Assembly: GCA_028564925.1 (NCBI GenBank)
Contig: CM053029.1
Coordinates: 609,931,486 to 609,995,485, forward strand
From: Lithobates sylvaticus
Taxonomy: Eukaryota > Chordata > Amphibia > Anura > Ranidae
Length of the DNA stretch: 64,000 bases
Direction of reading: 5' to 3'
The notes beneath the pieces are model-generated. The model did not search any database and was not told the origin of the DNA. It saw only the letters and a program-made list of their open reading frames with translations. Both the position numbers and the translations under genes were made by a program. Every line of letters begins with the position of its first letter. Position 1 is the stretch's first letter. Shown here piece by piece: positions 10,089 to 19,677 of this stretch.

Positions 10089-10696
10089 TAAGGCCATTGT
10101 GACCTGAGATGCCTTTTACTATAAGGCCATTGTTACCTTGGGGACCCCTTACTATAAGGCTATCGTGACTTGAGGGGCCACTTACTATAAGGCCATTGTG
10201 ACCTATAAGGCTATCGTGACTTGAGGGGACCCTTACTATAAGGCCAATGTGAACTGAGGGGCTACTTACTATAAGGCCATTGTGACCTGAGGGACCACTT
10301 ACTATAGGGCCATTGTGACCTGAGGGGCCACTTACTATAAGGCCATTGTGACCTGAGGAGCCCCTTACTATAAGGCCATTGTGACCGGAGGGGCCCCTTA
10401 CTATAAGGCCATTGTGACCTGAGGGGCCCCTTACTATAAGGCCATTGTGACCTGAGGGACCACTTACTATAGGGCCATTGTGACCTGAGGGGCCACTTAC
10501 TATAAGGCCATTGTGACCTGAGGAGCCCCTTACTATAAGGCCATTGTGACCGGAGGGGCCCCTTACTATAAGGCCATTGTGACCTAAGGGGCCCCTTACT
10601 ATAAGGCCATTATTACCTTGGGGACCCCTTACTATAAGGCCATCATGACTTGAGGGGCCCCTTACTATAAGGCCATTGTGACCTGAGGACTCCTTA

Positions 10697-11122
10697 AGCC
10701 CCATACACACGGTCGGACTTTTTCATGGATTCTGTCCGATCGGACCATGTTGTCGAAAAATCCGACCGTGTGTATGCACCATCGGACAGTGTACGTCGGA
10801 TTGTCCGACGGACAAAGTCTTATCTCCTGCTGGATAGATTTGCCGACAACCCGGTCCGATCACACCAAATTCGATCGTGTGTACGGTTGTCCGACCGGAC
10901 AAAGTGCTACGCATGCTCAGATCACATTACAAGACCAAAGCTATTGGCTACTAGCCTCTACGTAGTCCCGTCGTAGGCAACAAACGTCGCCATGTTCAGA
11001 ATGATCGGATTTTCCGACAACTTTGTCCGACCGTGTGTACGCAAAACCAACATCGGACAAAGTACGACGGACATGATCCGACGGACCTGGTCCGCGGATT
11101 GTCCGACCGTGTGTATGGGGCT
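10697..11122. mobile_element. Harbinger-type MITE (copy 3) in the minisatellite
   Basis: Ends AGCCCCATACACACGGTCGG and the inverse lie between perfect TTA duplications (10694-10696 and 11123-11125). It is in the same orientation as copy 2 and very similar inside. It is non-coding. Confidence 0.88.
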
Positions 11123-11383
11123 TTACTATGAGGCCATTGTGACCTAAGGGGCCCCTTACTATGAGACTATTGTGACTTAAGGGGCCCTTTACTATAAGGC
11201 CATTGTAACCAAAGGGGCCACTTGCTATAAGGCCCTTGTGACCTGAGGGACCCCTTACTATAGGGCCATTGTGACCTGAGGAGCCCCTTACTATAAGGCC
11301 ATTGTGACCTGAGGAGCCCATTACTATAGGGCCATTGTGACCTGTGGGACCCCTTACTATTAGGCCATTGTGACCTCCCACTC

Positions 11384-11578
11384 CAACTGCAACCATATCT
11401 GCCATAGATTCCTTTAAATGTCCAACAATCTTTGCAACCAAATTTTGGCCAAAGCATCTAATTGTTTTGTGATCTCCTAAACGTGCCATTGTTTTTCCAT
11501 CCAGAGCTGAGAGCATTTTGATTGAGTAATGGAGGGTTATAACTCCTGTCAAGCTTTTATTTGTTTCTATGTCCCATT
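11384..11578 (-). other. Unrecognised segment with a short open frame
   Basis: The minisatellite stops at 11383 and a non-repetitive block follows. On the minus strand a frame starting at 11552 (MTGVITLHYSIKMLSALDGK, then TMARLGDHKTIRCFGQ) runs about 55 residues before entering the repeat. Its composition looks more like protein than the neighbouring repeat, but I do not recognise it and it has no visible start context or splice sites. It may be a fragment of an unknown element or a chance frame. Confidence 0.3.
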
Positions 11579-11727
11579 AGGTTAGGGGTATCAGAGTAAA
11601 GGGGGCTGAATACAAATGCCCCCCCCACACACACACTTTTCACATATTTATTTGTAAGATATTTTGAAAACCATTTATCGTTTTCCTTCCACAAGGGGGT
11701 ATGAATACTTTTTCAAGGCATTATATG
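11579..11727 (-). mobile_element. Tc1 end fragment (same family as 702-3144)
   Basis: The text GGGGGCTGAATACAAATGCC through TATGAATACTTTTTCAAGGC repeats the right part of the first Tc1 element (2930-3144). Only the terminal ~150 bp is present, so it is a solitary, truncated end. Confidence 0.8.
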
Positions 11728-11794
11728 CGGCTGTTTGGCATTAAAGCCCACCCACTGAGAGGCTGCATATATCCACTAGGTCGGCGGGAAGTGG
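11728..11794 (+). mobile_element. Right-end remnant of a TTAA MITE
   Basis: The block ends CGGCGGGAAGTGG and is followed by TTAA (11795-11798), like the right ends of the P family. The left part is absent and the junction with the Tc1 fragment is abrupt. Confidence 0.5.
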
Positions 11795-11798
11795 TTAA

Positions 11799-12176
11799 CT
11801 TTATTGACAATAAGCCCCACTGTGATATCTTTGGGCAGTGAGAGGTCCTCTTTATATAGAGATATTGGGGGTCTTTTAGACGCCAATGTCTCCTCTGTCC
11901 TCTCCCTGTAACAGCCAGGGCGTGACAGCTCTGAATTCGGAAGATAAAATCCTTGCCTGGATTCGTTCGTCACACAGAGCAGATCTGGAGGCGGATGTTC
12001 CTCCATCTCCTATGTGGGCAGCCATCCCTTCCACTTACCACAGTTTTTGGCTCCTTGGAGGAACACGAGAGCAAATGGTACCAGAATACTGACTGCAGCC
12101 ATGATCCTGCTGTAGCTCCCACCTATAGGTAGGCTGCTGGGATTTTAGGTAAATTTAGTTATTTTTTGGCTCCTCT
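11799..12176. other. Stretch without a recognised gene
   Basis: About 380 bp of mixed composition. I see no splice-bounded exon, RNA gene or defined repeat end. It includes ACTTTATTGACAATAAGCCC near 11798, which is loosely similar to text near 4710, but the match is too short to call. Confidence 0.3.
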
Positions 12177-12180
12177 ATAA

Positions 12181-13131
12181 CCACTTCAGCCCCGGACCAA
12201 TTTGCAGCCAAAGGACCAGGCCCCTTTTTGCAATTCGGCACTGCGTCGCTTTAACTAACAATTGCGCGGTCATGCGACGTGGCTCCAAAACAAAATTGGC
12301 GTCCTTTTTTTCCCACAAATAGAGCTTTCTTTTGGTGGTATTTGATCGCCCCTGCGGTTTTTATTTTTTGCGCTATAAACAAAAATAGAGCGACAATTTT
12401 GAAAAAAATGCAATATTTTTTACTTTTTGCTATAATAAATATCCCCCAAAAATATATAAAAAAACATTTTTTTTCCTCAGTTTAGGCCGATACGTATTCT
12501 TCTACATATTTTTGGTAAAAAAAATCGCAATTAGCGATTATTGATTAGTTTGCGCAAAAGTTATAGCGTTTACAAAATAGGGGATAGTTTTATAGCATTT
12601 TTATTAATATTTTTTTTTTATTAGTAATGGCGGCGATCAGCGATTTTTATTGTGACTGCGACATTTTGGCGGACACATCGGAAATTTTTGACACATTTTT
12701 GGGACATTTGTCATTTATACAGAAATCAGTGCTATTTAAATAGCACTGATTCCTATGTAAATGACAGTTGTAGTTAGGGGGTTAACCACAAGGGGGCGGG
12801 GAGGAGTCAGTGTGACGTGTTGTGTTGTGGTTACTGTAGGGGGGCGTGGCTGTACGTCTGACGTCATTGATCGGCGTTCCCGATGACAGGGAACCGCCGA
12901 TCACTGACAGTCAGTGTAGGAAGCGCGGGGAGAGGTTTGTTTACATAGACCTCTCCCCGTTCTTCCGCTCCGTAACCCGATCGCGGGATACCAGCGGCGA
13001 TCGGGTCCGCTGGTCCCGCGGCGCGCGCGCGCCCCCCGGGCAGGCAAATTAAAGGGGACGTACAGGTACGTCCTTTTGCCTGCCCGTGCCATTCTGTTGA
13101 CGTATATCTACAGGAGGCGGTCGGGAAGCGG
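12181..13131 (+). mobile_element. piggyBac-type MITE P2
   Basis: The element begins CCACTTCAGCCCCGGACC and ends GGTCGGGAAGCGG. The flanking tetramers are ATAA and GTAA, degenerate versions of TTAA, which suggests an older copy. The middle matches P1. The CTCF-like place reads CCACAAGGGGGCGGG (12786-12800). The right third is GC-rich and ends in a strongly self-complementary CGCGCGCG region. Confidence 0.85.
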
Positions 13132-13158
13132 GTAATCATTGGAGTACCAATCGATTTC

Positions 13159-14032
13159 TAGACATGTGCACAACAAAAAAATTAGTTTAGTTTAGTTTCG
13201 TTTTTTTCGTTTCCGTTGATACGTAACGATTCGTAAATTCGTGAGTCGTCGGTGTTCGTATTCGTAACAATTCATACATTCGTAAGAGTTATTTTTTCGT
13301 TGATTCGTTTTTCCGTTAGTTTAATTTTCGTTTATTCGAAATTCGGACGCATTCGTATTTTCGTAGATTTAGTTACATTCGTACTTTCGTAAGATTGATT
13401 TATTCGTACTTTCGTAAGATTGTTTTCGTAGATTCGTAATCGGAGCATAATTCATAATGTTATGTAATGTGTATGCTATTATTACATTGTAAGAGACACG
13501 GAAAATTACGAATCGAAAAAAAAAAAGTTACTAATCGAAAAAAAGTTACGAATCGAAAAAAAAAGTTAAGAATCGAAAAAAAAAAGTTACGAATCAAAAA
13601 AAAGTTAAGAATCGAAAAAAAAAAGTTACGAATCGAAAAAAAAGCTACGAATCGGAAAAAAAAGTTACGAATGTACGAATTTTTTCGTTCAATCCATTCG
13701 AAGCACGTTAAGCAGCGCCATTGTAAGGGACACGGAAAATTACCAATTCAACAAAAAAAAAAAGTTACGAATGTACGAATTTTTTCGTTCATTTTGATTT
13801 TCGTTGTTCCTGTTTTCGTTTTTCGGATTTTCTTCATTTGTACATTCGTTGTTTCTAATTTCTTTTTTTCGGATTTTCGTTGTTTTTCGGATTCGTTCGA
13901 TTCGAACGATTCGTTAATCGGATTCGTTCGATTCGAACGATTCGTTAATCGGCTTCGTTCGATTCGAACGATTCGTACGAAAACGAACGAACGAAAATAA
14001 CGAAAAAAAACGAAACAAATTGCACATGTCTA
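13159..14032 (+). mobile_element. hAT-type MITE, TAGACATGTGCA family (A2)
   Basis: Ends TAGACATGTGCAC and TGCACATGTCTA lie between TCGATTTC and TTCATTTC, an 8-bp duplication with two mismatches. Inside are the TTACGAATCGAAAA array, the module CATTCGAAGCACGTTAAGCA, and the TTCGATTCGAACGATTCG palindromic run near the right end. Confidence 0.88.
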
Positions 14033-14513
14033 TTCATTTCTTTGGGCTGTTCTGGGTCATACAAGTTGCAGGTTTTACTACCCCCCCTGCCTCCTAGAGG
14101 CTTCTGGAACATAGGGAGGGGAGAGTCAAATATGTAGCTTAATATTTGTAGCACCCTCTAGTGTGCTAGAATGGGAGTGTACATAGTTTGTTAGTGTAGG
14201 TAAATTTGGCTTGGACAGCAGCCAAGCCTGTGTGTTGTATCTGGGTCAGGGTGAGTGACTCAGGGAAGCTGGAATGACTCATCAGGCAACATCTCCGGTC
14301 CCTCTCCCTACTTGCTGGAACTTTACAGAAACTCTCAGAAGAATGGGAAGGAAGTTAGGAGGAGCTGCCTGGAGTATTGATGAGGGCCCCAACCAATCCC
14401 CAGCCAAATGGGCTGACAGGGAGAGGTACCTCTTAAATACTCAGGGTCAGGCCAGCAGGGGCAGTGAGAGTTCAGGTGGAAGCTGGAGATGGAGTGCTGA
14501 GGAGGCTGTCGGT
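14033..14513. other. Unclassified stretch
   Basis: Nearly 480 bp between the MITE and the Tc1 fold-back. GTAGCACCCTCTAGTGTGC at 14150-14168 is CTCF-like in reverse but weak. No open frame or repeat boundary could be supported. Confidence 0.3.
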
Positions 14514-14529
14514 ACACGCACATGAACTT

Positions 14530-14917
14530 TAATGGCATCCCAGTCTAAGTCTGTAGGGTTCAATATTGTCCCACCCTTTGCAGCTATAACAGCTTCGGCT
14601 CTTCTGGAAAGGCCGTCCACAAGGTTTAGGAGTGTGTGGACAAGAAGGCCTGGCTTGCTTTGCTCTAATTGATCCCAAAGGTGCTCTATCGGGTTGAGGT
14701 CAGGACTCTGTGCAGGCCAGTCAAGTTCCTCCACCCCGATCTCGCTCATCCATGTCTTTATGGACCTTGCTTTGTGCACTGGTTTGCAGTCATGTTGGAG
14801 CAGGAAGGGGCCGTCCCCAAACTGTTCCCACAGAGTTGGGAGCATGAAATTGTCCAAAATGTCTTTGTATGCTGGCGCCTTAAGAATTCCCTTCACTGGA
14901 ACCAACCCCTGAAACAC
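14530..14917 (-). pseudogene. Tc1 transposase C-terminal fragment (left half)
   Basis: The frame reads FLLQHDCKPVHKARSIKTWM, then WPAQSPDLNPIEHLW. The Asp in QHD and the Glu in NPIE are separated by 34 residues, the DD34E spacing of Tc1 transposases. The N-terminal HTH and the first catalytic Asp are absent, so this is a remnant. It is the better preserved of the two inverted halves. Confidence 0.82.
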
Positions 14918-14948
14918 AACCTCCCACCATAATCACCCCCACTAATGA

Positions 14949-15258
14949 TTTGGACCAGTGCACAAAGCAAGGTCCATTAAGACATGGATGAGCGAGTTTG
15001 GGGTGCAGGAACTTGACTGTCCTGCACAGAGTCCTGACCCCAACCTGATAGAACACCTTTGGGCTGAATCAGAGTGGAAAATGCGAGCCAGGCCTTCTTG
15101 TCCAACATCAGTGCCTGAGCTCACAAAATGCGCTTTTGGAAGAATGGTCAAACATTCCCATAGACACCCTCCTAAACCTTGTGGACGGCCTTCCCAGAAG
15201 AGTTGAAGTTGTTATAGCTGCAAAGGGCGGGCCAACTCCAATATTGAACCCTACGGAC
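14949..15258 (+). pseudogene. Tc1 transposase C-terminal fragment (right half)
   Basis: This is the plus-strand counterpart of 14530-14917. It begins at VHKARSIKTWMSEFGVQELD, continues to SPDPNLIEHLWAE and then drifts out of frame (residues equivalent to the KPGL region have been changed). The second catalytic Asp lies beyond its left edge. It represents the part of the duplicated 3' end left of the nested MITE. Confidence 0.75.
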
Positions 15259-15261
15259 TAA

Positions 15262-15577
15262 CGCCGCGTACACACGAGCGGACTTTTCGACGGACTAGGT
15301 CTGACGGTCTTCCCAACGGACTTTCGGTGGAGTTCCGACTGACTTTCCAAACGAATGGACTAGGCCACACACAATCACACCAAAGTCCGACGGATTCGAA
15401 CGTGATGACCTACGACCGGACTAGAATAAGGAAGTTCATAGCCAGTAGCCAATAGCTGCCCTAGCATCGGTTTTCGCCTGTCGGACTAGCATACAGACGA
15501 ACTGATTTTTCGACCGGACTCGAGTACCGTTCCGTTCGACCTAGTCCGTTTAAAAGTCCGCTCATGTGTACGCGGCA
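15262..15577. mobile_element. Harbinger-type MITE (copy 4), short
   Basis: Ends CGCCGCGTACACACGAGCGG and the inverse (TGTACGCGGCA) sit between perfect TAA duplications (15259-15261 and 15578-15580). At 316 bp it is shorter than copies 1-3 and uses ACGAGCGGAC instead of ACGGTCGGAA beside the tip, so it is a distinct subfamily. Confidence 0.85.
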
Positions 15578-15597
15578 TAAGACTAGGATGCCATTAA

Positions 15598-16570
15598 CCG
15601 CTTTCCGACCGGCGGATGGCGATGTACGTCGAAAGGAATGGCACGGACAGGCAAAAGGGCGTACAGGTACGTCCCCTTTAAGATTGCCGCCCTGCTATCG
15701 CGCGCACGCGCCACCGCCGGCACGCCGGTCGGGACCCCCGTGAGTCCAGTCGCGGGTCCCGCGGACTCGATCGCCGTGGGGATACCCGTGATCGTCTCAC
15801 GGGATGGCTGAACGGGGAGATGCGGAAGTAAACAGCATCTCCCCGTTGTGCCTAGCAACTAGTGACACTGATCTCTGCTCCCTGTGATTGGAGCAGAGAT
15901 CAGTGTTCACTAAATCACAGCCACGCCCACTCCACAGTTAGTAACACGCCCCTAGGACACACTTAACCCCTACACTGCCACCTAGTGGTTAACCCCTTTA
16001 CTGCCAGTGTCATTTACACAGGAATCAGTGCATTTAAATAGCATTGATTGTTGTATAAATGACAATGGTCCCAAAAATGTGTTAAAAATGTCCGATGTGT
16101 CCGCCATAATGTCGCAGTCACAATAAAAATCGCTGATCGCCGACATTACTAGTAAAAAAAAAAATTATTAATAAAAATGCTATAAAACTATCCCCTATTT
16201 TGTAAACGCTATAACTTCTGCGCAAACCAATCAATAATCGCTTATATATATATATGTAGAAGAATACGTATCGGCCTAAACTGAGGGAAAAAAATGATTT
16301 TTTATATATTTTTGGGGATATTTATTATAGCAAAAAGTAAAAAAATAGTTTTTTTTCAAAATTGACGCTCTTTTTTTGTTTATAGCGCAAAAAATAAAAA
16401 CCGCAGGGGCAATCAAATACCACCAAAAGAAAGCTCTATTTGTGGGAAAAAAAGGACCCCAATTTTGTTTGGAAGCCACGTCGCACGACCGCGCAATTGT
16501 CAGTTAAAGCGACGCAGTGCCGAATCGCAAAAGGTGGTCTGGTCTTAAGCCAGCAAAATGGTCCGGTTGG
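15598..16570 (-). mobile_element. piggyBac-type MITE P3
   Basis: A reverse-orientation P element beginning CCGCTTTCCGACCGG and ending GGTCCGGTTGG between TTAA sites (15594-15597 and 16571-16574). It is inserted in the fold-back Tc1. A CTCF-like motif lies at 15973-15988 on the minus strand. Confidence 0.9.
15973..15988 (-). promoter_or_regulatory. CTCF-like motif within MITE P3
   Basis: The minus strand reads CCACTAGGTGGCAGTG, the same 16 bases as in P1 at 8015-8030. Confidence 0.5.
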
Positions 16571-16832
16571 TTAAAGTTCATGTGCGTGTAAAGGCAGGCG
16601 TCCCAATACTTTTGGCAATATAAAATATATTGTACATTCACATGAGTCCCTGCCCTCAAGGAGCTTACAATCTAAGGTCCCTTACTCACATCCATACATA
16701 CTCATAATGGGGCCAGTGTACCTCTGTTGTTATTCTGACCTCATTACTTTCGGGGTCGCTGACCCGCCACTAGGGTCCAATGAACAGGTCAGCGTGACAA
16801 GCAGTTCCCCAGCATTATGGGAAGGAAGTCGG

Positions 16833-19143
16833 CAGGGGTCAAGTCCTGGGGAAAAAAGTGTGGGAACTCCCTCCCAAGATCCACTCGCCCACCAAATAAA
16901 AAAAATGATACGCTCATATGCACGAACGCTTCAAAAGTGGTATTTTTCATCCAATTTCCGTATTGTGTGGATGAAGCTTAACTGTTAATACATAAAAAAA
17001 AAAACAATCCTCAATAAATACGGTAATTCTCTGAATAATCAGCATTCATTCAATTGTGCTTCCATGCAAATGTGAACATTAGGGATGGGCCCGGTGCTCG
17101 ATGCGAACCCACGTTCGCATCGAGCACCGGGCGTTCGCTCGCTCGGCGAGCCCAGAACTATTTGGGCCGTTCGCATCACATTCGTGTGATGCGAGCGGCC
17201 CCGCAATGCATTGCGGCCGGCGCGGCCTGCGCAGTGCATTGCTGGCTGATGATTGGCCAAGCATGCACTGTGACCCCGCATGCTTGGCCAATCACAGCGC
17301 TGGAAACTCAGAGAGATATAATTGGCTACAGGCAGGACGCCTGTAGCCAATTAAAGCTCAGGGGCTTTATTACACGCCCCACCATTTAAAAGGCCGCCAC
17401 GCCGTCGGCGCCGGTCACATAAGTTCCGGCTTTAGGAGAGATCAGGCTGCTGATTCTGTCTTTGCTTGATTCATTGCTCCAGAAAGATTTGCTCTTCTTT
17501 GCTAAACCATTGCTACCTGTCATTGATCGTTCATTGCTGCTGATTGCACAGTTAGTGTGTTATTAGCTGCTGCTGGGGATTAGTCTGGTGCGTATTTTAC
17601 TGTTAGTACAGTATTTCAGTAGTACCAACCGCAGTGCTGTTAGCACAGCATTGCACCCCAACAGCACCCATAGGACTTCTACTGTGTTAGTGGCATCACA
17701 CAGAGCTCCTATATTTTCTTCTTTTCTTTTCTTTGGGTGCGGGGTCCCCCTTAATATCCATACAAGACCCAAAGGGGCTGGGGTGGGGGGGGGGGGGTGA
17801 TGGGGTAGCCTTGCCATTTTTCTCAAGGATTTTCAGCCATACGGCGGCCAGGACAAGACATGACATTAAAGCCGCAAGTGGTTTTAAATGGCTTCTTTTT
17901 TTCCTTTACAAATGTCATTTTGTGCAAGGACAGTTCTAAACACGGGAAACACATGCCACTTCACAGGCATACTTTACACACCCCCCAGGTACCATATTTA
18001 AAGGAATATTTCACTTTTTTTTTTTTTCACTTTATGCATCATTAAAATTACTGCTCCCGAAAAAAACGTTAAAAAGTTCTTTTTGCATTGATATATGTCC
18101 CCTGGGGCAGGACCCGGGTCCCCAAACCTGTTTTATGACATTAACATGCATATTGGCCGTTGTAATTAGCAATTTTGATTTCGAACGTTCGCGTCCATTA
18201 TAATGAATAGGGTTCGAAAATTCCCGCAAACTTTCGGTCCGTTCGAAGGTTCTGGTGCGAACCGAACCCGGGGGTGTTCGGCTCATCCCTAGTGAACATC
18301 ATGTTCTGATCTTTATTGGGGAATTTATTTTGTATATAGAGTGTTTATGTGGTGAGTTTACACTTTTCATTGAACAGAGTTTGGATAACACAGGGTTAAA
18401 CGGAAAGGTGATAAATGAACTGCACATTATGTGGACAGAATGCTTGGGGAGATAGTGATGTGTTCCTGTTCCTTAGATGTATGTTAGCTTGGGGGGGGGG
18501 GGGGCTGCAAACTCTGCAGGGCTCCAACACACACTCGCTGCTATTCCAACCCTTCACATATTTCCACATAAACTTCCCTCCTGGCATTAAACTTTGCCAG
18601 GTATTGTGCTCAGCTTACCACCCCAAACTGATGTCCCTCCCTCAGCTCACCTCTCTCCCTGCATGTCCTGTGAGCTGAATAGCTGTGCTCCTCCTCTGGG
18701 TTCCCTCATCATATGGCACTGAAGATAGAGGAGGGGGGGGATTCAGCGGGACACACAGAGAAAGTATGCAGGAGACTGGGGGGGGGGGGGGGGGTGAGGA
18801 GACAGAAAATCAGGAGGGGCCGGCGGGGAGGAGCGCATCACGAGAGGTCTGACTAAACACAATCTCTTAGCAGCAGGGACCTGATCTACCCGTCAGCTAT
18901 CTGTGATTGACAGGTAGATCGAAGCAGAAGCTGTCATGGGGCCCCCTACTGGCAATTCCTGAATGGTCAGGTGTGCGTCACTTACTATTGCGAGCTGTGT
19001 CGGCAGCTGCTGGTGTAGCCCTGCCACACAGCTCGCATACTTCAAAGTCTTGCAGGACACGGCTGCTAACGGGAACTAAGTTCCTGTTGTGGAAAAAGTA
19101 CAGGAACTCCGTTCCCATGCGTTCCTGCAGGACTTGAGCCCTG
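16833..19143 (+). mobile_element. hAT element with CAGGGCTCAAG-type ends (copy X1)
   Basis: It begins CAGGGGTCAAGTCCTGG and ends CAGGACTTGAGCCCTG with a perfect 8-bp duplication GAAGTCGG (16825-16832 and 19144-19151). A second, inverted copy is at 39987-40839. A different hAT (17080-18291) has landed inside. Net length is close to 1.1 kb with no transposase, so it is non-autonomous. A CTCF-like text (CCAGTAGGGGGCC on the minus strand) occurs near 18945. Confidence 0.92.
17080..18291 (+). mobile_element. hAT element with TAGGGATGRGCC ends (copy Y1), nested in X1
   Basis: The ends TAGGGATGGGCCCGG and CGGCTCATCCCTA are flanked by a perfect 8-bp duplication GTGAACAT (17072-17079 and 18292-18299). 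Just inside the left end is a hairpin around TCGATGCGAACCCACGTTCG. A relative with a large internal palindrome is at 60657-63587. No transposase frame was recognised. Confidence 0.92.
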
Positions 19144-19151
19144 GAAGTCGG

Positions 19152-19357
19152 CAGTGGTGGCCTCCATGTGTTCTTCCAGCTGATTGCTGCCCTTGTTATA
19201 TGCAGGTGGAACCTTCATTCTCAGGGAACAGACGATGGTCTCATTTGAATGCAGGAAGCTCATTAGGCAAATCCTCGTTGTGTAGATGACGCCATCCCAT
19301 AATGATTGTATTATCGCAGTGCAGACCTTCATCACACGGTGATCTCCACCAAGAAAG
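19152..19357. other. Probable unique sequence left of the Penelope-like dimer
   Basis: About 200 bp without recognised repeat text. It contributes the left copy of the target duplication that bounds the palindrome at 19358-19372. Confidence 0.3.
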
Positions 19358-19637
19358 GTCATCTGACAAAGGAGAATTTTTTGAAAATGAGCTGAGTTGC
19401 TGAAAACTAGAAATATAGCGCCACATCCCTTACATCAAGTCAAAATTTAGTTCAAAGAACAGAAATGGGACTTTTAAGGCGCAAAAATACAAAAAGATTA
19501 CATAAATAGAAAAAAGTTTTATTAAATTTCACAATATAAATTGATATTGCATAATTGACATCAAATGTCCATGAAAACGTTTTTTTAAAAACCATACATC
19601 ACTAAACAGAGATGAACTTTTCATTTATTGCTCTTTT

Positions 19638-19677
19638 TCTCAACATGTTTCACCCGAACTTGGGCTTCCTCAGGAGA
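19638..19677 (-). ncRNA. Hammerhead-ribozyme-like motif (left arm)
   Basis: This is the mirror image of the motif at 24276-24315 and has identical sequence. Read on the minus strand it has the CTGAGGA and GAAAC core elements in the right order. It lies about 200 bases from the arm's outer end. Confidence 0.5.

Larger units (their letters stand above)
8941..11383. repeat. 33-bp minisatellite array interrupted by two MITEs
   Basis: The unit is close to CCCCTTACTATAAGGCCATT plus GTGACCTGAGGGG, 33 bp long and therefore an exact multiple of three, so the minus strand shows 11-residue repeats (GHNGLIVRGPS) in a long open frame that is not a gene. Roughly 48 units remain after subtracting the Harbinger-type MITEs at 9665-10088 and 10697-11122. 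Variant units (for example the GGACC and GGCCA types around 10260-10560) recur in blocks, suggesting segmental duplication within the array. Confidence 0.95.
14514..16622. mobile_element. Fold-back derivative of a Tc1 element, with nested MITEs
   Basis: The left half (14514-14935) is the 3' part of a Tc1 element on the minus strand, and the right half (from about 14949) is the same 3' part on the plus strand, ending in ACTTTTGGCAATATA at 16622. Both outer ends are therefore the same Tc1 end, and the 5' end with the HTH region is missing. The right half is interrupted by a Harbinger-type MITE (15262-15577) and a TTAA MITE (15598-16570). Removing them rejoins GGATGCCATTAAAGTTCATG. The left tip lacks about the last 35 bases of the inverted repeat. 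A related solitary fragment lies at 35865-36239. Confidence 0.8.

Noticed and set aside
10033-11552. Minus-strand GHNGLIVRGPS repeat protein
   Set aside because: The 33-bp unit is a multiple of three and happens to be open on this strand. MITE junctions are included in the frame, so it is not a gene.
16640-16685. tRNA- or SINE-like sequence (CCTGCCCTCAAGGAGCTTAC)
   Set aside because: The phrase recalls dispersed vertebrate repeats, but A and B boxes, a tail and a target duplication were not found.
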